Of a stretch of DNA of 64,000 nt, positions 1-12,357 are shown piece after piece. The translations under genes were made by a program, and so were the position numbers. The notes under the pieces were generated by a model. The model ran no database searches. It had not been told where the DNA came from and was given only the letters and a program-made list of their open reading frames with translations. The DNA is taken from contig JAXBDG010000017.1 in assembly GCA_036320915.1 (NCBI GenBank), positions 1,116,001 through 1,180,000 on the forward strand. Direction: 5' to 3'. Position 1 is the stretch's first letter; each line of letters begins with the position of its first letter. The DNA is from Linnemannia elongata (lineage: Eukaryota; Mortierellomycota; Mortierellomycetes; Mortierellales; Mortierellaceae).

Positions 1-374
1 ATTCATGGGGCTGGGTGCTTGCTGATAAGCAAGATCGCATTGAGGGCCATGGTGAAATGGCGGGCGGGCAGCGACAGGTGACAAACCGGATTGCAACAAA
101 AAGCGTCGTATTGTCAATCCTCCAGCTACCATGGGGGTCAATTGATTCCAATGAGATGGATGTATCGTCCTCGCACTGTATTGTTTTCCATGGTCCGCTG
201 GTTGCTTTGTTCCCGATCCTGTTTATTTCTCATCTGATGTTGCACGGTTTGTGCTCCCGTTCCAACAATTCCCCGATTGAAACACGAAAAAAAGAAAAGA
301 ACAAAGCAAAAAAGTATTCAATGTGCAACCACAATCGTCTGGGAACACTGTGCGTGTGTGTATTTTCCACTCAC

Positions 375-763
375 AGGAAAGCCAGACAAGACACTGCACA
401 CCGCCGCGCTCGAGGCCGCCAACACTGTTCTATTCTCTGGAAATGATAAGAAAGTGCAAAGGGTGTGAATTTTTTGGGGGTGCTTTACTGGTCATGCTCA
501 GCTTTAAAAGTCATGCATGATGAATGCACAATGACATTCCACCAGTTAAAACGACAGGATTAAAGAAACGTACTCCATGCCCATTCTTGGAGAAGCTGGT
601 GATCATGTGGGGTGATGGCAAAGAGATGTGAGACCGAGGATGATGACGATCCGCCGCCGAGTGATCCTGGTGGCGACGACGAGGGATCGTCGAAGGTCCT
701 GCTATTGGTTGGTGTGGTGACTGATGTAGTGGTGGATGTTGATGTCGTAGTTGTTGATGCCAT
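375..763 (-). CDS. Mitochondrial carrier family protein, 5' exons only (partial at left edge)
   Basis: Two exons are visible: 574-763 (ATG at 763) and 375-436. They join in phase (donor GTACGT, acceptor TTCCAG) and the second ends at a GTGAGT donor. The first ~50 residues are Thr/Ser/Pro/Gly-rich and probably disordered. Exon 2 encodes KNRTVLAASSAAVCSVLSGF followed by P. This reads as the first transmembrane helix of a solute carrier family 25 protein, and the exon stops on the proline that opens the family signature PX[DE]XX[KR]. Carriers exchange metabolites across the inner mitochondrial membrane; the substrate cannot be told from this fragment. No continuing exon was recognised in 1-374, so the next one probably lies beyond the left edge. 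The upstream GTG-initiated extension (to 784) is ignored because ATG 763 is the first ATG. Confidence 0.6.
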
Positions 764-1438
764 GGTTGTACGAAGGTATTGCACAAACAGTAAAAAAGAA
801 AGGAAGGAAAGAAAGAGAGGAAGATAGAAAGCGTGGGTTGAGGGAGATAAAAGAGATAAGAGAAAAAGAAAGAAAAGAAAAGAGGAGAAAAAAAAGGGTG
901 TGTCGGATCGATATGTTCGTGACAGTTGAACCTAAAAATCGATTTGATCAAAGAGTGGCAATTGAAAAGGAAAAGGGACAAGAAAGCGACGGAGCGGAGA
1001 TGCAATGGGCTACAGGCAAGGGCAACCAACCAAGAAAAAAAAATAAGAGGCCTGCTGGGGCTATGAGTCAAGGAAAGGAAGAGACGAAGAGAGAGCGAGA
1101 TTGGGAATTCAATCGTAAAGGATTGAGGAGAACAAAAAACGGGGAGAGGACATGGACCCTTGTCCCGGCAAACATACATCCGGCGCAATACAAAATAAAG
1201 CAGAATGAAAAGAACGTGAGGTTGAGCCAGTTGTAGCAGCATCATCTTTGGCGGTCTTCTTATTTGTTCTCTTTGTCTGCACAGCCGCGACCAATACGTT
1301 GCCTTTTGTGGGGGGGTGCGTACGGAGTTAATGTGATGCTATTATGCTATGCTGTGCGTATTGGATGCCTCTTTAGCACTGTCGTACAGCACAACACCCG
1401 ATCGGGATCGATCTGGCATCCTAGTCGGCGAATACCAT
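764..1438. other. Intergenic: carrier promoter and AP-3 beta 3' end
   Basis: Between two minus-strand genes. The part next to the carrier start (about 780-900) is strongly purine-rich on the plus strand, so pyrimidine-rich on the coding strand, as seen before other start codons in this window. Long open frames here are low-complexity artefacts. No gene is supported. Confidence 0.6.
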
Positions 1439-4400
1439 CTATCCGCGTCGACCATTGGCTCGTTTAGGTGGGAGAATCGCCTCCTCTTCCGATGAAGATG
1501 CCTCCTCGTCTTCTTCGTCCTCGTCATCATCATCCTCCTCTCCTGACCCACTCTCTTCTTCACTGGTTTCCTCCTCGCCCTCCTCGCTCGTCTCTTCTTC
1601 GTCACTCGTCTCCTCCTCGCTGTCATCCTCCTCATCGGAACTAGACTCTTCATCAGACGACTCCAAAAACTTGTCCAGTGTCTCAGCGCCACGGTATGCA
1701 CCTGCCTGACCGTCATACCGTCCCTGGCCACCGGCAGCACTACTATCCTGTCCCTGGCGACTTTTGGCGTATGCAGAGTCGCTTCCAAAACCAGTCCGGT
1801 CATTCATGTATCCAGGTGCCTCCATCGTCGCTGCCAATCGACGCACCGACGGATCAGGCTGCACCTTGGGCCAATCTGGTAGTGCCTCGTAGCCAGCCAC
1901 GATTCGATTCAATACCAATGACATCGATCCAACCTTGTATTGCTCGCGACCTAGTAATAGCACGATGAAAAAGATTAGTTAAGGTTCTCTGCAGCCGAGG
2001 CGAATTGATGATCTGGTCGTGAAACTTACCATGTGAAGGGTTCTCCTGAACAGGGGCTGCTTTTTCGCTCAGCAGAATGGCCTTGATGTGATCCGAAAGG
2101 TTCAATTCCTTCTCACTGTACTCAAAACCGCCCTCGTCATCCTGGACGTCCTGCTCCATGCTGTCAGGTTCTTGCTGTCCATTCTCGTGATCGTTCTCGT
2201 CTGAGTCCTGGTCTACAATGACTGAGGCCACCTTCTGCTTTCCGTACACAAGGGCCCGCAAGAACCGAGCACGATCGCGCACACCGTAGTCAAGGTCATA
2301 GCGCGCCATGTTGAGTACGTATTGAAACAGTAGGCTAACTGTCTTGGACGCCGTGCCTTCCAGCGCCACCAATTTTCCACCGAGCGTCAAAATTTGGAGC
2401 TTGCTTGACTCGCTCTAGATACAGAAAAATAAAAAAATGAACGCGTGTCAGAACTGGTAGCCATCTTTCCAGAGGACCTAGTAGAAAAGATCAAATAGAT
2501 AGTTCCTCACCTCAGTGGTAAATGACTTGGCGGCCTTGCGGAGGACATCTGGGGCAATTGTCTGCAGTTGATTGCTGTACTGACCAACTAGCCAGAAAAT
2601 GTTGGCGCGAGCTAATGGTTCCGTAATCTCATCCAATGCTTTGGTAAGCTGCGTAATCATAAATACACTGTCTCCCGGTCTCTGCTGCAACAAACGGCGG
2701 ATCGCCACCACCGACTGAGCGGCAACCGAGTCTACGTGAATATAACCGAAAAAGATGAAAAATAAGTTAGCTCAATCGCTAAATCAACTCAGACAAAATA
2801 ACGCGACAGTACTGCTCAAAGTACTCACCAGACTTGCTGTAGGATAACTTGAGGAGGCCTCCGAGACAGCTTTCCGCCATTTCAGGTATATTGGAGGCAC
2901 AATGACCGATGGCCTCGATGGCCTGGGTGACAAATCCCTTGTTCGAGCTCTTGACGTACTCCTGCAATTCGCGAAGAATGAATGTAATGTTGCTTTCGGT
3001 TGCAATTAATGTCAGGATGTCCAGCTTGAGATTGCGGATGAAAACAGGGTCGGTTGAGCGCACGAAAAAGTGCTGGTAGAACTGGTCAAAGACATAGGGC
3101 CTCTGACTGGCAATCGCCACGATGTTGTTCAACACCACATATTGGATTTCCCGATGAGTCCTGAGCAGGCGGACAAGTGGCCGTCCGATCTTGTAGGAAT
3201 CCTCAGCAGGTGCCAAATGCATGTACAGTTTCGCCACCGACAGTACAACCTAGAGAGCAAGAATGAGAAAAAAGATAAACGTCAGCGCCAAGGCAGCTTT
3301 TATCGCGCCGGCATTTCCGTGGTCCTTGCACATCCATGCCAACGTATTGATCCTTGGCGCTCCCCTACCTGACTGTTTCGGCTCTGTAAGAGAGGAAGGG
3401 CACACTTCAGCAAGTAAGCGAGGTCTGGGTCGACAGAGTTATTCTCCTCCTCAGATGAGTCGGACTCAGAGTCGGATGAATGGTGAGAGACATCCGAGTC
3501 GTCGTCCGAGTAAAATGACTTAACAACAGACTTTTCCTTCTTGGTCCGCGCCGCTGGCTGTGCTGTTGTCTTTCCAATTGGGTTCAAAAACTGCGTTCTA
3601 ATGGACGTGGATGAACATTATATAGAAAACATGGTGTTGAATAGCCCATTTTTTTAACTCCGTATCCAGCGTGTCCAGTTACCATGTACAAATGACATTA
3701 GTATAGAGCGATAATGTACCTTGAGTATCGCAACAAGAGGTCCATGGCGGTGATCTGACCCCACTCGTCCATATCCACGAGCATTTTGCAAAGTTTCCTG
3801 TACTGGGGGTGAATCAGATCCAGTCTATCGGGGCAGACCTGGTTGAAAGCCATGAGCACACTTCCAATCGTAAATGTCGAGTTGTCACCGAGCATTGTCG
3901 AAATAATGTCAATCAACGCATCCTTCTGCGCTGGGTCCAACCTACAAAGAGAGACAATGGGGTAAGCGGAGGAAAAATTGCGCGAGTGAGAAAATGTGGT
4001 CCAGATCATTATAATGTCAGCCTGCTTGGACAACTTTCAAGTCCCGCAATGGAAAAAAATCATTAAGTAGACCTCTTCCTTTCCGCCGCGTATTCGTTTT
4101 CCTTGACGCCTTGAAAAGCACAACGTAGTCCTTTGCTTTATCCTGTTTGCACTTACTGGTAGCATTTAGGGATGGCATGAGCGGCAATCTTCCGGACATA
4201 GGGCGACAAGTCCGTGACACACTTTTTGATACCAAGCATGACGATAGGGCTGATGACGGGAACACGGATGCCAGACATGACACGGAGGGCCATAGCGCGA
4301 ATAAGTTGGTTTTTGTCGCTCAGATCCTTTTGAAAGGTGTTGATAGAGAGAAGCGCCAGATCCTGTTCCTGCTCAGCATATCGCAAGATGTAAATGTAGA

Positions 4401-4980
4401 CCAGCTTGCGCACCTCTAAGCTGTTGGAGGCCACATTCTTGACCACGTCCGGGAAGAACTCGGAGACATCCCTGCCTTTTGAGATCATCTATCAAATTGA
4501 AAGGTCGAGATATGGGGTCACAGGGGGAGGTGAGTGAATCCATGCCCTATTCAAAGTTGACAGACTACTGGGAATCGCCAGACGCCGCCACGTTGACGAG
4601 CAAACTTACAGCGATCAAGCGCTTCAAGCCATCCAGCTTCTCCTTTTCGTATTTCGAATCCAGGTTCTTGCGGATCTCCCTAATTGTTCACGACGAACAA
4701 CGAGATAGTCAAAACGGTTATTCGCTGGATTAGGCTTCATAGCGATTGATCGGTTACCGGGTTCCTGAACGTTATATTTTTTCTGGTGCCAACTCCGTAA
4801 GAAAAGAAGAAGGGAGTGTCTATTGACTTGCCTCATCTTGTCTTCGTTGGTGTCGAGAAAGTGAGCCTGGTTCTCAAAGCGCAGGTCGCGCGTGTTCTCG
4901 ACGATGCCATCCTGGACCTTCTTTGAGAGTTTGACGGCGTTGGATGTCAGTGACTTGAGGTACGCGTCCACGTTATACAT
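1439..4980 (-). CDS. APL6: AP-3 adaptor complex subunit beta
   Basis: Large adaptin of the AP-3 vesicle coat, which sorts cargo from Golgi/endosomes to the vacuole. I assembled nine exons: 4832-4980, 4610-4679, 4157-4488, 3720-3941, 3369-3597, 2829-3249, 2511-2731, 2030-2414 and 1439-1950, giving 846 aa, close to yeast Apl6 and somewhat shorter than animal AP3B. The adaptin trunk is clear: a segment [20 protein letters not shown], then [20 protein letters not shown] and [18 protein letters not shown], all typical of beta adaptins, followed by the RYSRTQF motif. A Ser/Asp/Glu linker (about residues 270-300) and a very acidic Ser-rich tail (last ~100 residues, then basic [10 protein letters not shown]) match the AP-3 beta hinge. 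Eight introns; the first has a GC donor. The start is the first ATG in a leader that is pyrimidine-rich on the coding strand. Confidence 0.93.
4680..4831 (-). other. GC-AG intron 1 of the AP-3 beta gene
   Basis: The exon 1 end reads ATGAG followed by GCAAGT, a perfect GC-type donor. The acceptor is AACAATTAG. Only this junction gives AG+G=Arg and the in-frame sequence [20 protein letters not shown]. The nearby GT (GGCAA then GTCAAT) breaks the frame. Every other intron I assembled in this window is GT-AG. Confidence 0.75.
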
Positions 4981-6527
4981 GTTTGTTGGAGGCGATTAGA
5001 AAAAAGGAGTGTCGGTTGGTGGTCCTGTGTTGGGAGTCAAGAGTGTGTGTTGATGTACGGTAGGGTCGATGAGGCCAGTGAGTGGTATGGTTGAGGGCGG
5101 GCGGATGAGGAGCAGGGAGGGTATGATGAGCGGCTGAAAAGAAGATAGCCCCAAGGTGTGAGGAGAAGAAGAGAGGGGGAGAAAGAGGTGGAAAGAGGAC
5201 AGGTAGGAGAGAAAAGAGAGTAAGTAAAGCAAAAACAGGCGGGAGTGTGTTGACCAGAGTGATGGAATCGTTTCCTCTGTGGTTTACTTTGCTATTTTCC
5301 TTGGCTGGGCTGACCGCAATGCTTGTAGAGATAGATTTCCTCTTGTCAGGAAAGAACACGTACAAAAAAGCGTGAAGTGACACGTAAGATTGATTCCACG
5401 TGATGAATATTACACCCCGTAAGTCGGAATTGTGTTGTGATGTTTTTTTTTTATATTTTTTCCAACTCCGCCATCGTCTGGCTGGCTTGCTGGCTGGCGG
5501 GACACTTTCCCCAAACCCACCGCACTTTTTTGATTTTATATGGAATTAGCACGGAGAATGAAGGCTACAAACATCGCACATCATCCAATCCCGCCGTGAT
5601 TGTTGTTGTTTAGAATTTTTTTTTTTTTTTTTCTTGGAGGAGGTGATAAAACCGCACTCGCCTCGCAAAAGTACGGTTCTCTTCTTCCCTTTTCTCCTCA
5701 CCACTTTTCAAGGTAATAACCACACACCATACCCCCCCCCATCACTCTCCCATCTCTCTCTCTATTTCTTTTTTTTCTCTTTCTCCTCTCTTCTCTCCTC
5801 TCTTCTCTTTCCTTCCTTCCCTTATCCTTTCACACTCCTCTCTCCCCTCTCTCTACTTGTGCGTATGATGTATATGTTTATCATCGGAACAGGATCCTCC
5901 TTCGCTGCTCTCGCTCTCGTCTATTGGAAATCAAGCATCATCCAGGATGGACAAAAAAATAAGGAGCTTCATCTCGTCACTGCCTCCTCTTGTGGACATA
6001 TCAACCCCTTCCACTCTCCCTTGGACTGATCACTTGTCTTGATCACACTCTTCAACACGACTTTGGACACAACAACAGGGAGGGGGGCGCCATCTGATTG
6101 ATCTGTAGTTTGGCTTTTTGGCTTGGCTTGGGTTAGCTATGAGTCCTCAGTGGTCACACAACATACAAGAAAAAACTTTTTTTATGTTTGAGGAAGAAGA
6201 GTGGGACACGCACACACACACGCACACGAGGAGATGGTACTGCGCCTGAGAAACATCCTAAAAAGAAGGGAAAAGAACAAATAAGAAAAAAATAACAAGA
6301 CGACGGTGACATACAAAAGAGTGAAGGGCTCCCTTCCAAACCCTCCTTAACTCAGATAATGAGTGTTCCGGTGCTGGTCTGTCCCGAAGGACACCATCCT
6401 ATCAAGACATCATCATCATCATTACCTATCGAACCATATATGCTTTAAACAATCAACTAACAGCAACCCTTACTCTTCTTTCCCTTTCTCCTCCGCAATC
6501 AACTCATTCAATCATCAATTAGACACA
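4981..6527. promoter_or_regulatory. Divergent promoter region of AP-3 beta and eIF5A
   Basis: About 1.5 kb between head-to-head genes. On the plus strand it is purine-rich near the AP-3 beta start (5090-5230) and pyrimidine-rich toward eIF5A (5680-5850), matching the leader style of the window. A CACGTG E-box lies at about 5398-5403. A CAAG/GTAATA donor-like site near 5710 and CTAACAG near 6460 could bound a 5'-UTR intron of eIF5A, but this is unproven. No coding sequence is supported. Confidence 0.5.
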
Positions 6528-7156
6528 ATGGCCGATAACCACGACGACGAGCAGCACAACGTCCAGTTCGAGGGTACCTCCTCGGGTGCTTCCTTGACCT
6601 TCCCCATGCAGTGTTCCGCTCTCCGCAAGAACGGACACGTTGTCATCAAGGGCCGTCCCTGCAAGATTGTTGACATGTCGACCTCCAAGACCGGCAAGCA
6701 CGGTCACGCCAAGGTTCACTTGGTCGCCATCGATATCTTCACCGGCAAGAAGCTCGAGGATCTCTCCCCCTCGACCCACAACATGGATGTCCCCAACATC
6801 AAGCGTGTTGAGTACACCCTCGTCAACATTGACGATGGTTTCCTCAACCTCTTGGATGCTGACTCTAACCAGAAGGACGATGTCAAGGTCCCCGAGGGTG
6901 AGCTCGGCCAGAAGATTGAGGCTGACTTCGATGATGGCAAGGATGTAAGTTTATTTTGTCTCTCCCCCGCTTTTTCTCAATCATCACCAATGAACTGCAT
7001 ATATGCTCTCAATCTATTTTTCAATGACACCAAATACTCATACCGTCTGTTCCATCCTCTTTTTTTCGCCCCTTTTACTAGCTCCTCGTCACCGTCATTG
7101 CCTCCATGGGTGAGGAGGCCGCCATCTCCTACAAGGAGGCCCCCAAGTCCGATTAA
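6528..7156 (+). CDS. Translation elongation/initiation factor eIF5A
   Basis: eIF5A binds the ribosome E site and relieves stalled elongation (for example at polyproline) and termination; it acts in the cytosol. Two exons, 6528-6944 and 7082-7156, joined at GTAAGT/CTAG in phase 0, give 163 aa, the usual size. The hypusine loop [12 protein letters not shown] is intact, placing the lysine that is modified by deoxyhypusine synthase at residue 57. The N-terminal KOW-like domain is followed by the OB-fold domain (from about residue 90), ending in [10 protein letters not shown]. Third codon positions are strongly C/G biased (AAG, GTC, CTC, GAC), as expected for a highly expressed gene and unlike most neighbours. 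Confidence 0.97.
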
Positions 7157-8061
7157 ATCCGGGTCCACTAAATGGGGTTTCGTTGCAGAAGTTGTTGGAA
7201 GCGCATTCGCAAACAAATAGCATTTTTTTTATAAACCAAAACGAACAACAAACCGTTTACTTTGTATTAAAGTGTTTTTCGTACGATGTCATTTTTTTTA
7301 ATATCATCAACTCAAGTCGTTCCATAGTCATGGTGATGATGGAATTGTGAAAGTGTGTGGTGTCTTAACGTCGTTGCTGTGTGGGCCATAAAGAGAAGCC
7401 AAATCTTGCAAGCAATTTTTAGGCCAAAAGTAGAGCAAGTATATCGTCGTCTGCCCAACGTCAGCAGTGGGTGGGAACATTCAAATTTGAAAGTAGGGGG
7501 GGGGGGGGGGGGGGCGAAAAGCAAGACCATGCGTCGGCTGATTTCACAGCCCACGTCTCTCATCTGTCCGAAACGGAATATCTGAAGTAGGGAAGGAAGG
7601 GAGACAAAAGAAAGGCAGATAAGACAGACAGATATCAGACAGGCAGACGGGCACAAAGACAAGTAGCTATGCTTTTGCTTGGTTGTGATTTTGGCCCTCT
7701 GTTCGCGTGGAAAAAGAGAGCATACGCGAGTGCGTGAGGGTAACCATAATCAACATTCGAGCGCGCATTATGGAATAAGAAAGAAGAAAACGTGGCATTT
7801 TTGCTCACTTTTCAGCGCCACCAAAAGGTAAAAAAAAAAAAAAAATCCAAGCGAGTGGATTGCAATAGACTTGGTTCTTCGCCCCAGTTTTATCCCTCTC
7901 TCCAACATTTTTTTTTCTTCTCTTTTTCAAGTTCCAGGTGAGGACAGCAACTTGAAATTACAAAAAAAAAAATCATTCCTTGTTGTTTCTTTCATACTTT
8001 ATTTCACGGCCTAGCCGTGAACTATTTCCTTTCGAATTTCGAATGAGGCGAGAGGAACCTG

Positions 8062-8107
<46 letters not shown>

Positions 8108-8792
8108 GTCCTTTGGATGAGACTTGAGCTGAAGGATCTCTTGAATATCGATCAGTGAACAGAAGGAGCTGTCGCGGGACTCATGAGTCGAGAGAGGGTG
8201 TTGAGTTGGAAATGGATCAGGGGGAAAGAACGCTGCTGTTGGGGTAGGCGTTCTTGGAACGACGGAGAAGAGAGAAAGGTTGTCGAGCTGGGTGGGGGGG
8301 AAGCGATGTGATGCCGAACAAAAGAGCTAAAAGTGGAGCGTATGAAAGGACATGAGACGTTTTGCTCGCCGAGAACGCCCAACAAAGCCAAAACGAGGAT
8401 GAACTCGTGTGAAGGTGTCCATACAGAGGCACAAAACCCACTCGTTGTATTCTTCGCTACAAACATGAAACAGATCACCTTGTCAGATCATCATTGGCAG
8501 CTCAATGGTTATATTTGTAGCAGTGCATGTAAATTTTTTATGTGCGAAAAACAAAACAGAAAGCATACAGTACGAAAGAAAAGCAAAGGAATAAAAAGTG
8601 CTATTGCGCCAAAGATGGGCGCAGGGGAAAGAAATGAAATGCTCTATGGTAGTGGTGGGAAGACAGGTATGATAGGTAGGTTGGCTATGGACAAGGGTGA
8701 TGAGGTAGATAAAAAGGAAGGGAGACAATCAGGGAACGAGTTGAAATGAAAAGGAAAGAAAAAGCGGGGTATATGTAAAAAGGGGAGGGAGA
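7157..8792. other. Convergent intergenic region with poly-T and poly-G runs
   Basis: Lies between the 3' ends of eIF5A (plus) and the LRR gene (minus). It holds a G-rich run near 7497-7514, A-runs near 7830 and 7960, and a T-run of over 40 nt near 8062-8105. No reading frame here has coding character; it is presumably the two 3' UTRs plus spacer. Confidence 0.6.
8062..8105. repeat. Poly-T tract
   Basis: An uninterrupted T homopolymer of over 40 nt between convergent genes. Similar tracts occur near 15380, 32030, 35260 and 42260. No target-site duplication or retroelement body is evident beside it. Confidence 0.8.
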
Positions 8793-11700
8793 TCATCCGG
8801 AGGTTGAGAGGGTGGAGAGTGTCATGACGGCTGGGGAAGAAGAGTTGGCCAAGGGAGACGAGCCAGATCCGCCCACAACCATTGAGACCGGTCTTCTCGA
8901 ACCCTTGAATACTGCTCGACTGAAGAGTCCCGTTGAAGCACGGCTCATGGTTGACGGTCTAGTAGAGGTCGCTGTCATCTCTCCGCCGCCCATCAGAGGG
9001 GACGATGCCAGTGAGGGAGAGGATGCTGCAGAGCTGGAAGTCGAAGAAGGGGTCGAGATCATGAATGCAGACAGAGGGCGTTCCCGTCTCTCGCTCTTGG
9101 GCTTGAGCAGCATCGAGAGGCGGTGTCCAAGTGTTGGCCGGACACGCTGCAGCACTTGCTCGTTGCCGCTATCAGATGTCATAGTGGGGGACGACGACGA
9201 CATGGCCGGTGAGTTGGCGGCCGACGCAGAAGACGCCGTTGAGCCATACGAGTCAGCAGAGAAGAGAACAGGGGCCTTTGAAGATCCTAAAGCAGTGGCG
9301 GACGCGCTATTGGACCGAATGGTCTGCTTCCTGACTGGAACGGTCGCACTGTCACTGTTTTTGTTGCCAGTGCTACTGTTGTTCCGTTGAGCTCCCTGAG
9401 GTGTTGGCGTGGTTGCGAGTTTGGGACGGGGAGAGGTGATGGGTCGAGGACAGAACAGCAGCTTGACTCGCTCCATCTCCGTGTTCCAGTGCGGCTGGCA
9501 GAGCGTGTACTCGAGCGGGATAAACATCTCGTTCTTCTCGATCAACTTTCCACGCTTGACCCATGAATCAAAATAAGGTCCGTCACAGAAGGTGCACGAC
9601 TGGGCGCTGTCAACATAGGCCTTCAGGTGAGGCAACATCAAAGGAGGCATCTGGATATCGTGTCGAACAATGACTCGGGCAGCCAATTCCAGCAAGGTTG
9701 GGGGTGAGTGCACAGGCGAATGAACAAACTCCTCGACGAGTGGGCATCTCTCTAGCTTGAGGCGTCGCAGGAACTGAAGCTTTCCGACCTCGGCTGGCAG
9801 AACTTTGATTGGGTTGTCAGACAGATCCAGGTTGACAAGTTCCTTAATGAGGCCGATCTGGGCTGGGATCGAGGTGATTCTGTTGTTGTCGAGGGTGAGC
9901 GAGGCGAGCTTGGTGAGTCCTCCGATGCCTGGAGGGATGGTTTCAAGTTGGTTGAAGGAGAGCTTGAGTTCGACAAGCTTGGTGAGATGAGTGATTGAAT
10001 CGGGCAGACTCCTGAGGCAATTCTTGGAGAGGTCGAGGAGGGTGAGGTTGCGCAAGAATCCGATTTCCATGGGGATGCTATCCAACTCATTGCAGCAACT
10101 GTGTTGTTGAGTAGATGGTAGTATATACCATATGGTGTGAGTGTGAGTTCCCGAGATGAGGCGTGAGGGGATGAGATGAATTTCGATTGGTGCAGGCAGG
10201 CGAATTAATAGCACAGGTAGAGAAGGCGGGGAGACAAATCGGTGGGTCAATTTATCATATTAAAATGCGAAATGAGAGAATCATTAGGTTAGAAAGAGAG
10301 TTCATCTGCAGCTTCAAGATCATTTGGGTGTGTGTATGTGTGTGTGTTCAGCATAGACGATAACAAAAAAAAAAAAAAAAAAAAAAAAGGAAGGGGAGAC
10401 AAGGGAAAGGGGTTGATATGATTGCTATTGCCACTAGCACTGGAAGAATAGCCCAGCAGTAACAATGAGAAAGTGGCTGAAAGGCCAAACACAATGAAAG
10501 CAGAAGAAAAAAAACCCCAGTCCAGGCTGGAAGTGCACCACTCATGGTCAAAACACAATCGATAGTGAGAAAAACAACGAACCAATCCTGGGCCATGCTC
10601 ATTTTGCCATCAAGATCTGACAATAGACATTAGCCCCGAACCATAAAAAACAAAAGGCAGAAAAAATGTAAACAAAAGCCAACACCAACGACAACAAACA
10701 TCCACAACCACAAGCAAAAGTAAACAAAAACGCAAAGAAAAAAACAATGTCAAGAGGGAAGAACGTACATTTGCACACAGGTGGCGGACGCCAAGAGCTT
10801 GATGTTGGACGACAGGCGCACGATGCCACGAGAGCAGAGGCCAATGCTGGTCATGCTGGGCAGCTCCGAGAAGGGGATAGGACTAAGATGGCCCAGCTCG
10901 ACTCCTAGGATCGAATCCGATTCGTCCGCACCACCCTCGAGCTTGACCATCCCTTCCTCACCCAAATCCAGCTCCATGTCCAGTTCTTCTTGAGCCTGTT
11001 GTTGGTATCGTTGTTTCCTCTGTTGCTCCTCATCAATGGCGTCGAGAGTAGTATCAGACAGGTAGTGAATCTGACGATCTGGACCGGGGAATGTTCTCGA
11101 GGCCTGCTGCCTCTCGTCGTCCTGTTCCAGTTTGGACCCTCCTCCTATAACAGGTGGGACAGCTACGAGCGCATCCAGATTGGTGGGAATCGAGGGGTGT
11201 TGGCACGAGGTACTTCCATGACCGTGGTGAATGTGGCTGTGGTGAGAGTGCAGGTGGTGGCGGGAAGAGAGTTCGACAGCGTTGCTCTTGCTGGCACCGC
11301 TGCTGCTACTACCGCCATTGTTGCTGTTGTTATTGCTGATGCTGCTGCTATTGTTGGCGGCGCTGGAGCTGAAAAAATCATAGGGCGCTGCTTTCACATC
11401 GGCAATTTCCAAAGCCGAAATGATATCCATATCATTATCCTGCTCCTCCTGGGTGCGCATTGACTGAGAAAGCCTTTGCTTTTGAAGCGGACTTGCTGAA
11501 GAAGAACAACTCTCGGTAGCAGCCTGTCCCATGCGACTCGACGTCCTAGTCGGCACTATTGTTCCCTTCAAGGGAGCCGAGGTAGAAGAAGTAGCAGCAT
11601 GGGCCACTAGGTCCGGATTGGTCATTGCAGCAGGCGTAGTGTGGGTTGTGGTTGTCCATGCAACGGATGAGCCCGAAGAAGGAGTCAAGCCAGCACTGCT

Positions 11701-12357
11701 GTGGTTGTTGTTGTTGTTATTGTTGGTGTTGCTGCTGTGCTCAGAGCATGAGGCGGTTGCTATGATCCGATGTTGGTTGTGTAGGGAATGGGATCCAGCA
11801 CCAGCATCAACAGCAGCTGTAGCGTTCGAGGTCGATCGAATCGAGGGCTGCGAGTGGTCAGATTCGCCGAACCCTGGGATCGCAGAAGCCCCTGTTCCAG
11901 ATTCTGGAACGAAGAAGGTCGAGGTCGTCGAACTCTGAAGGGGGCTATTATTATTGTTCGTACTCGTGCTTGTACTACTGCTTATGCTGGCATCAATTGG
12001 GCTGCTGGTTGTTGCTGTCCCTGCAATTGGCGTAGTTGTCCACTTGGTATGGCTAGAGGAGAGTGCGCTGAGTGTAGCGGGAGGGAGGACGAGGAGAGGA
12101 GACAGGCTCGAGGAATTGGAATAGGAGACGATCGCTGTCGACTCGGGGAGTGTAGAGTGAGTGCTGGTAGTAGGAAGGACGGCTGTAGGAGTGTCTTGGA
12201 TGGGGAAGGGGGTAACGGAAGTGGTGTCAGATGTTCTGAGGAGTCTTGTTGCGAGTTTCCGGCGGGAGACGGAGGAGGCATTGAAGGAGTGGTCTTTGCG
12301 GGCATGAGTGTAGCCAAAGGGCAGCTTGGCGTGGTCGCGTGAAACAGCAGCACCCAT
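8793..12357 (-). CDS. Large leucine-rich-repeat protein with myristoylation motif and C-terminal Cys module
   Basis: Two exons, 10769-12357 and 8793-10098, spliced at GTACGT/CACAG, give 964 aa. The joined frame restores a canonical LRR across the junction (VQICCNELDSIP fits LxLxxNxLxxIP). The N-terminus MGAAVS fits the N-myristoylation consensus MGxxxS, suggesting membrane attachment. Residues ~20-500 are Ser/Thr/Asn/His-rich and disordered. About six LRRs follow (~505-650), of the intracellular LxxLxLxxNxLxxIPxxI class. After them comes a Cys segment CTFCDGPYFDSW, then FIPLEYTLCQPHW, then a ~200-residue Ser-rich tail. The function is unknown. LRR proteins of this kind are scaffolds; the Cys segment resembles, from memory, the end of LRRC58-type proteins. 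The 670-nt intron is unusually long for this window. A second protein of the same design lies at 44036-46729. Confidence 0.75.

Noticed and set aside
511..1245. Long minus-strand ORF over the carrier promoter and plus-strand Lys/Glu/Arg-rich ORF opposite
   Set aside because: Both result from a purine-rich tract; the real first exon of the carrier lies in another frame.
1455..1709. Plus-strand poly-Ser ORF
   Set aside because: Antisense shadow of the acidic Ser/Glu tail of AP-3 beta.
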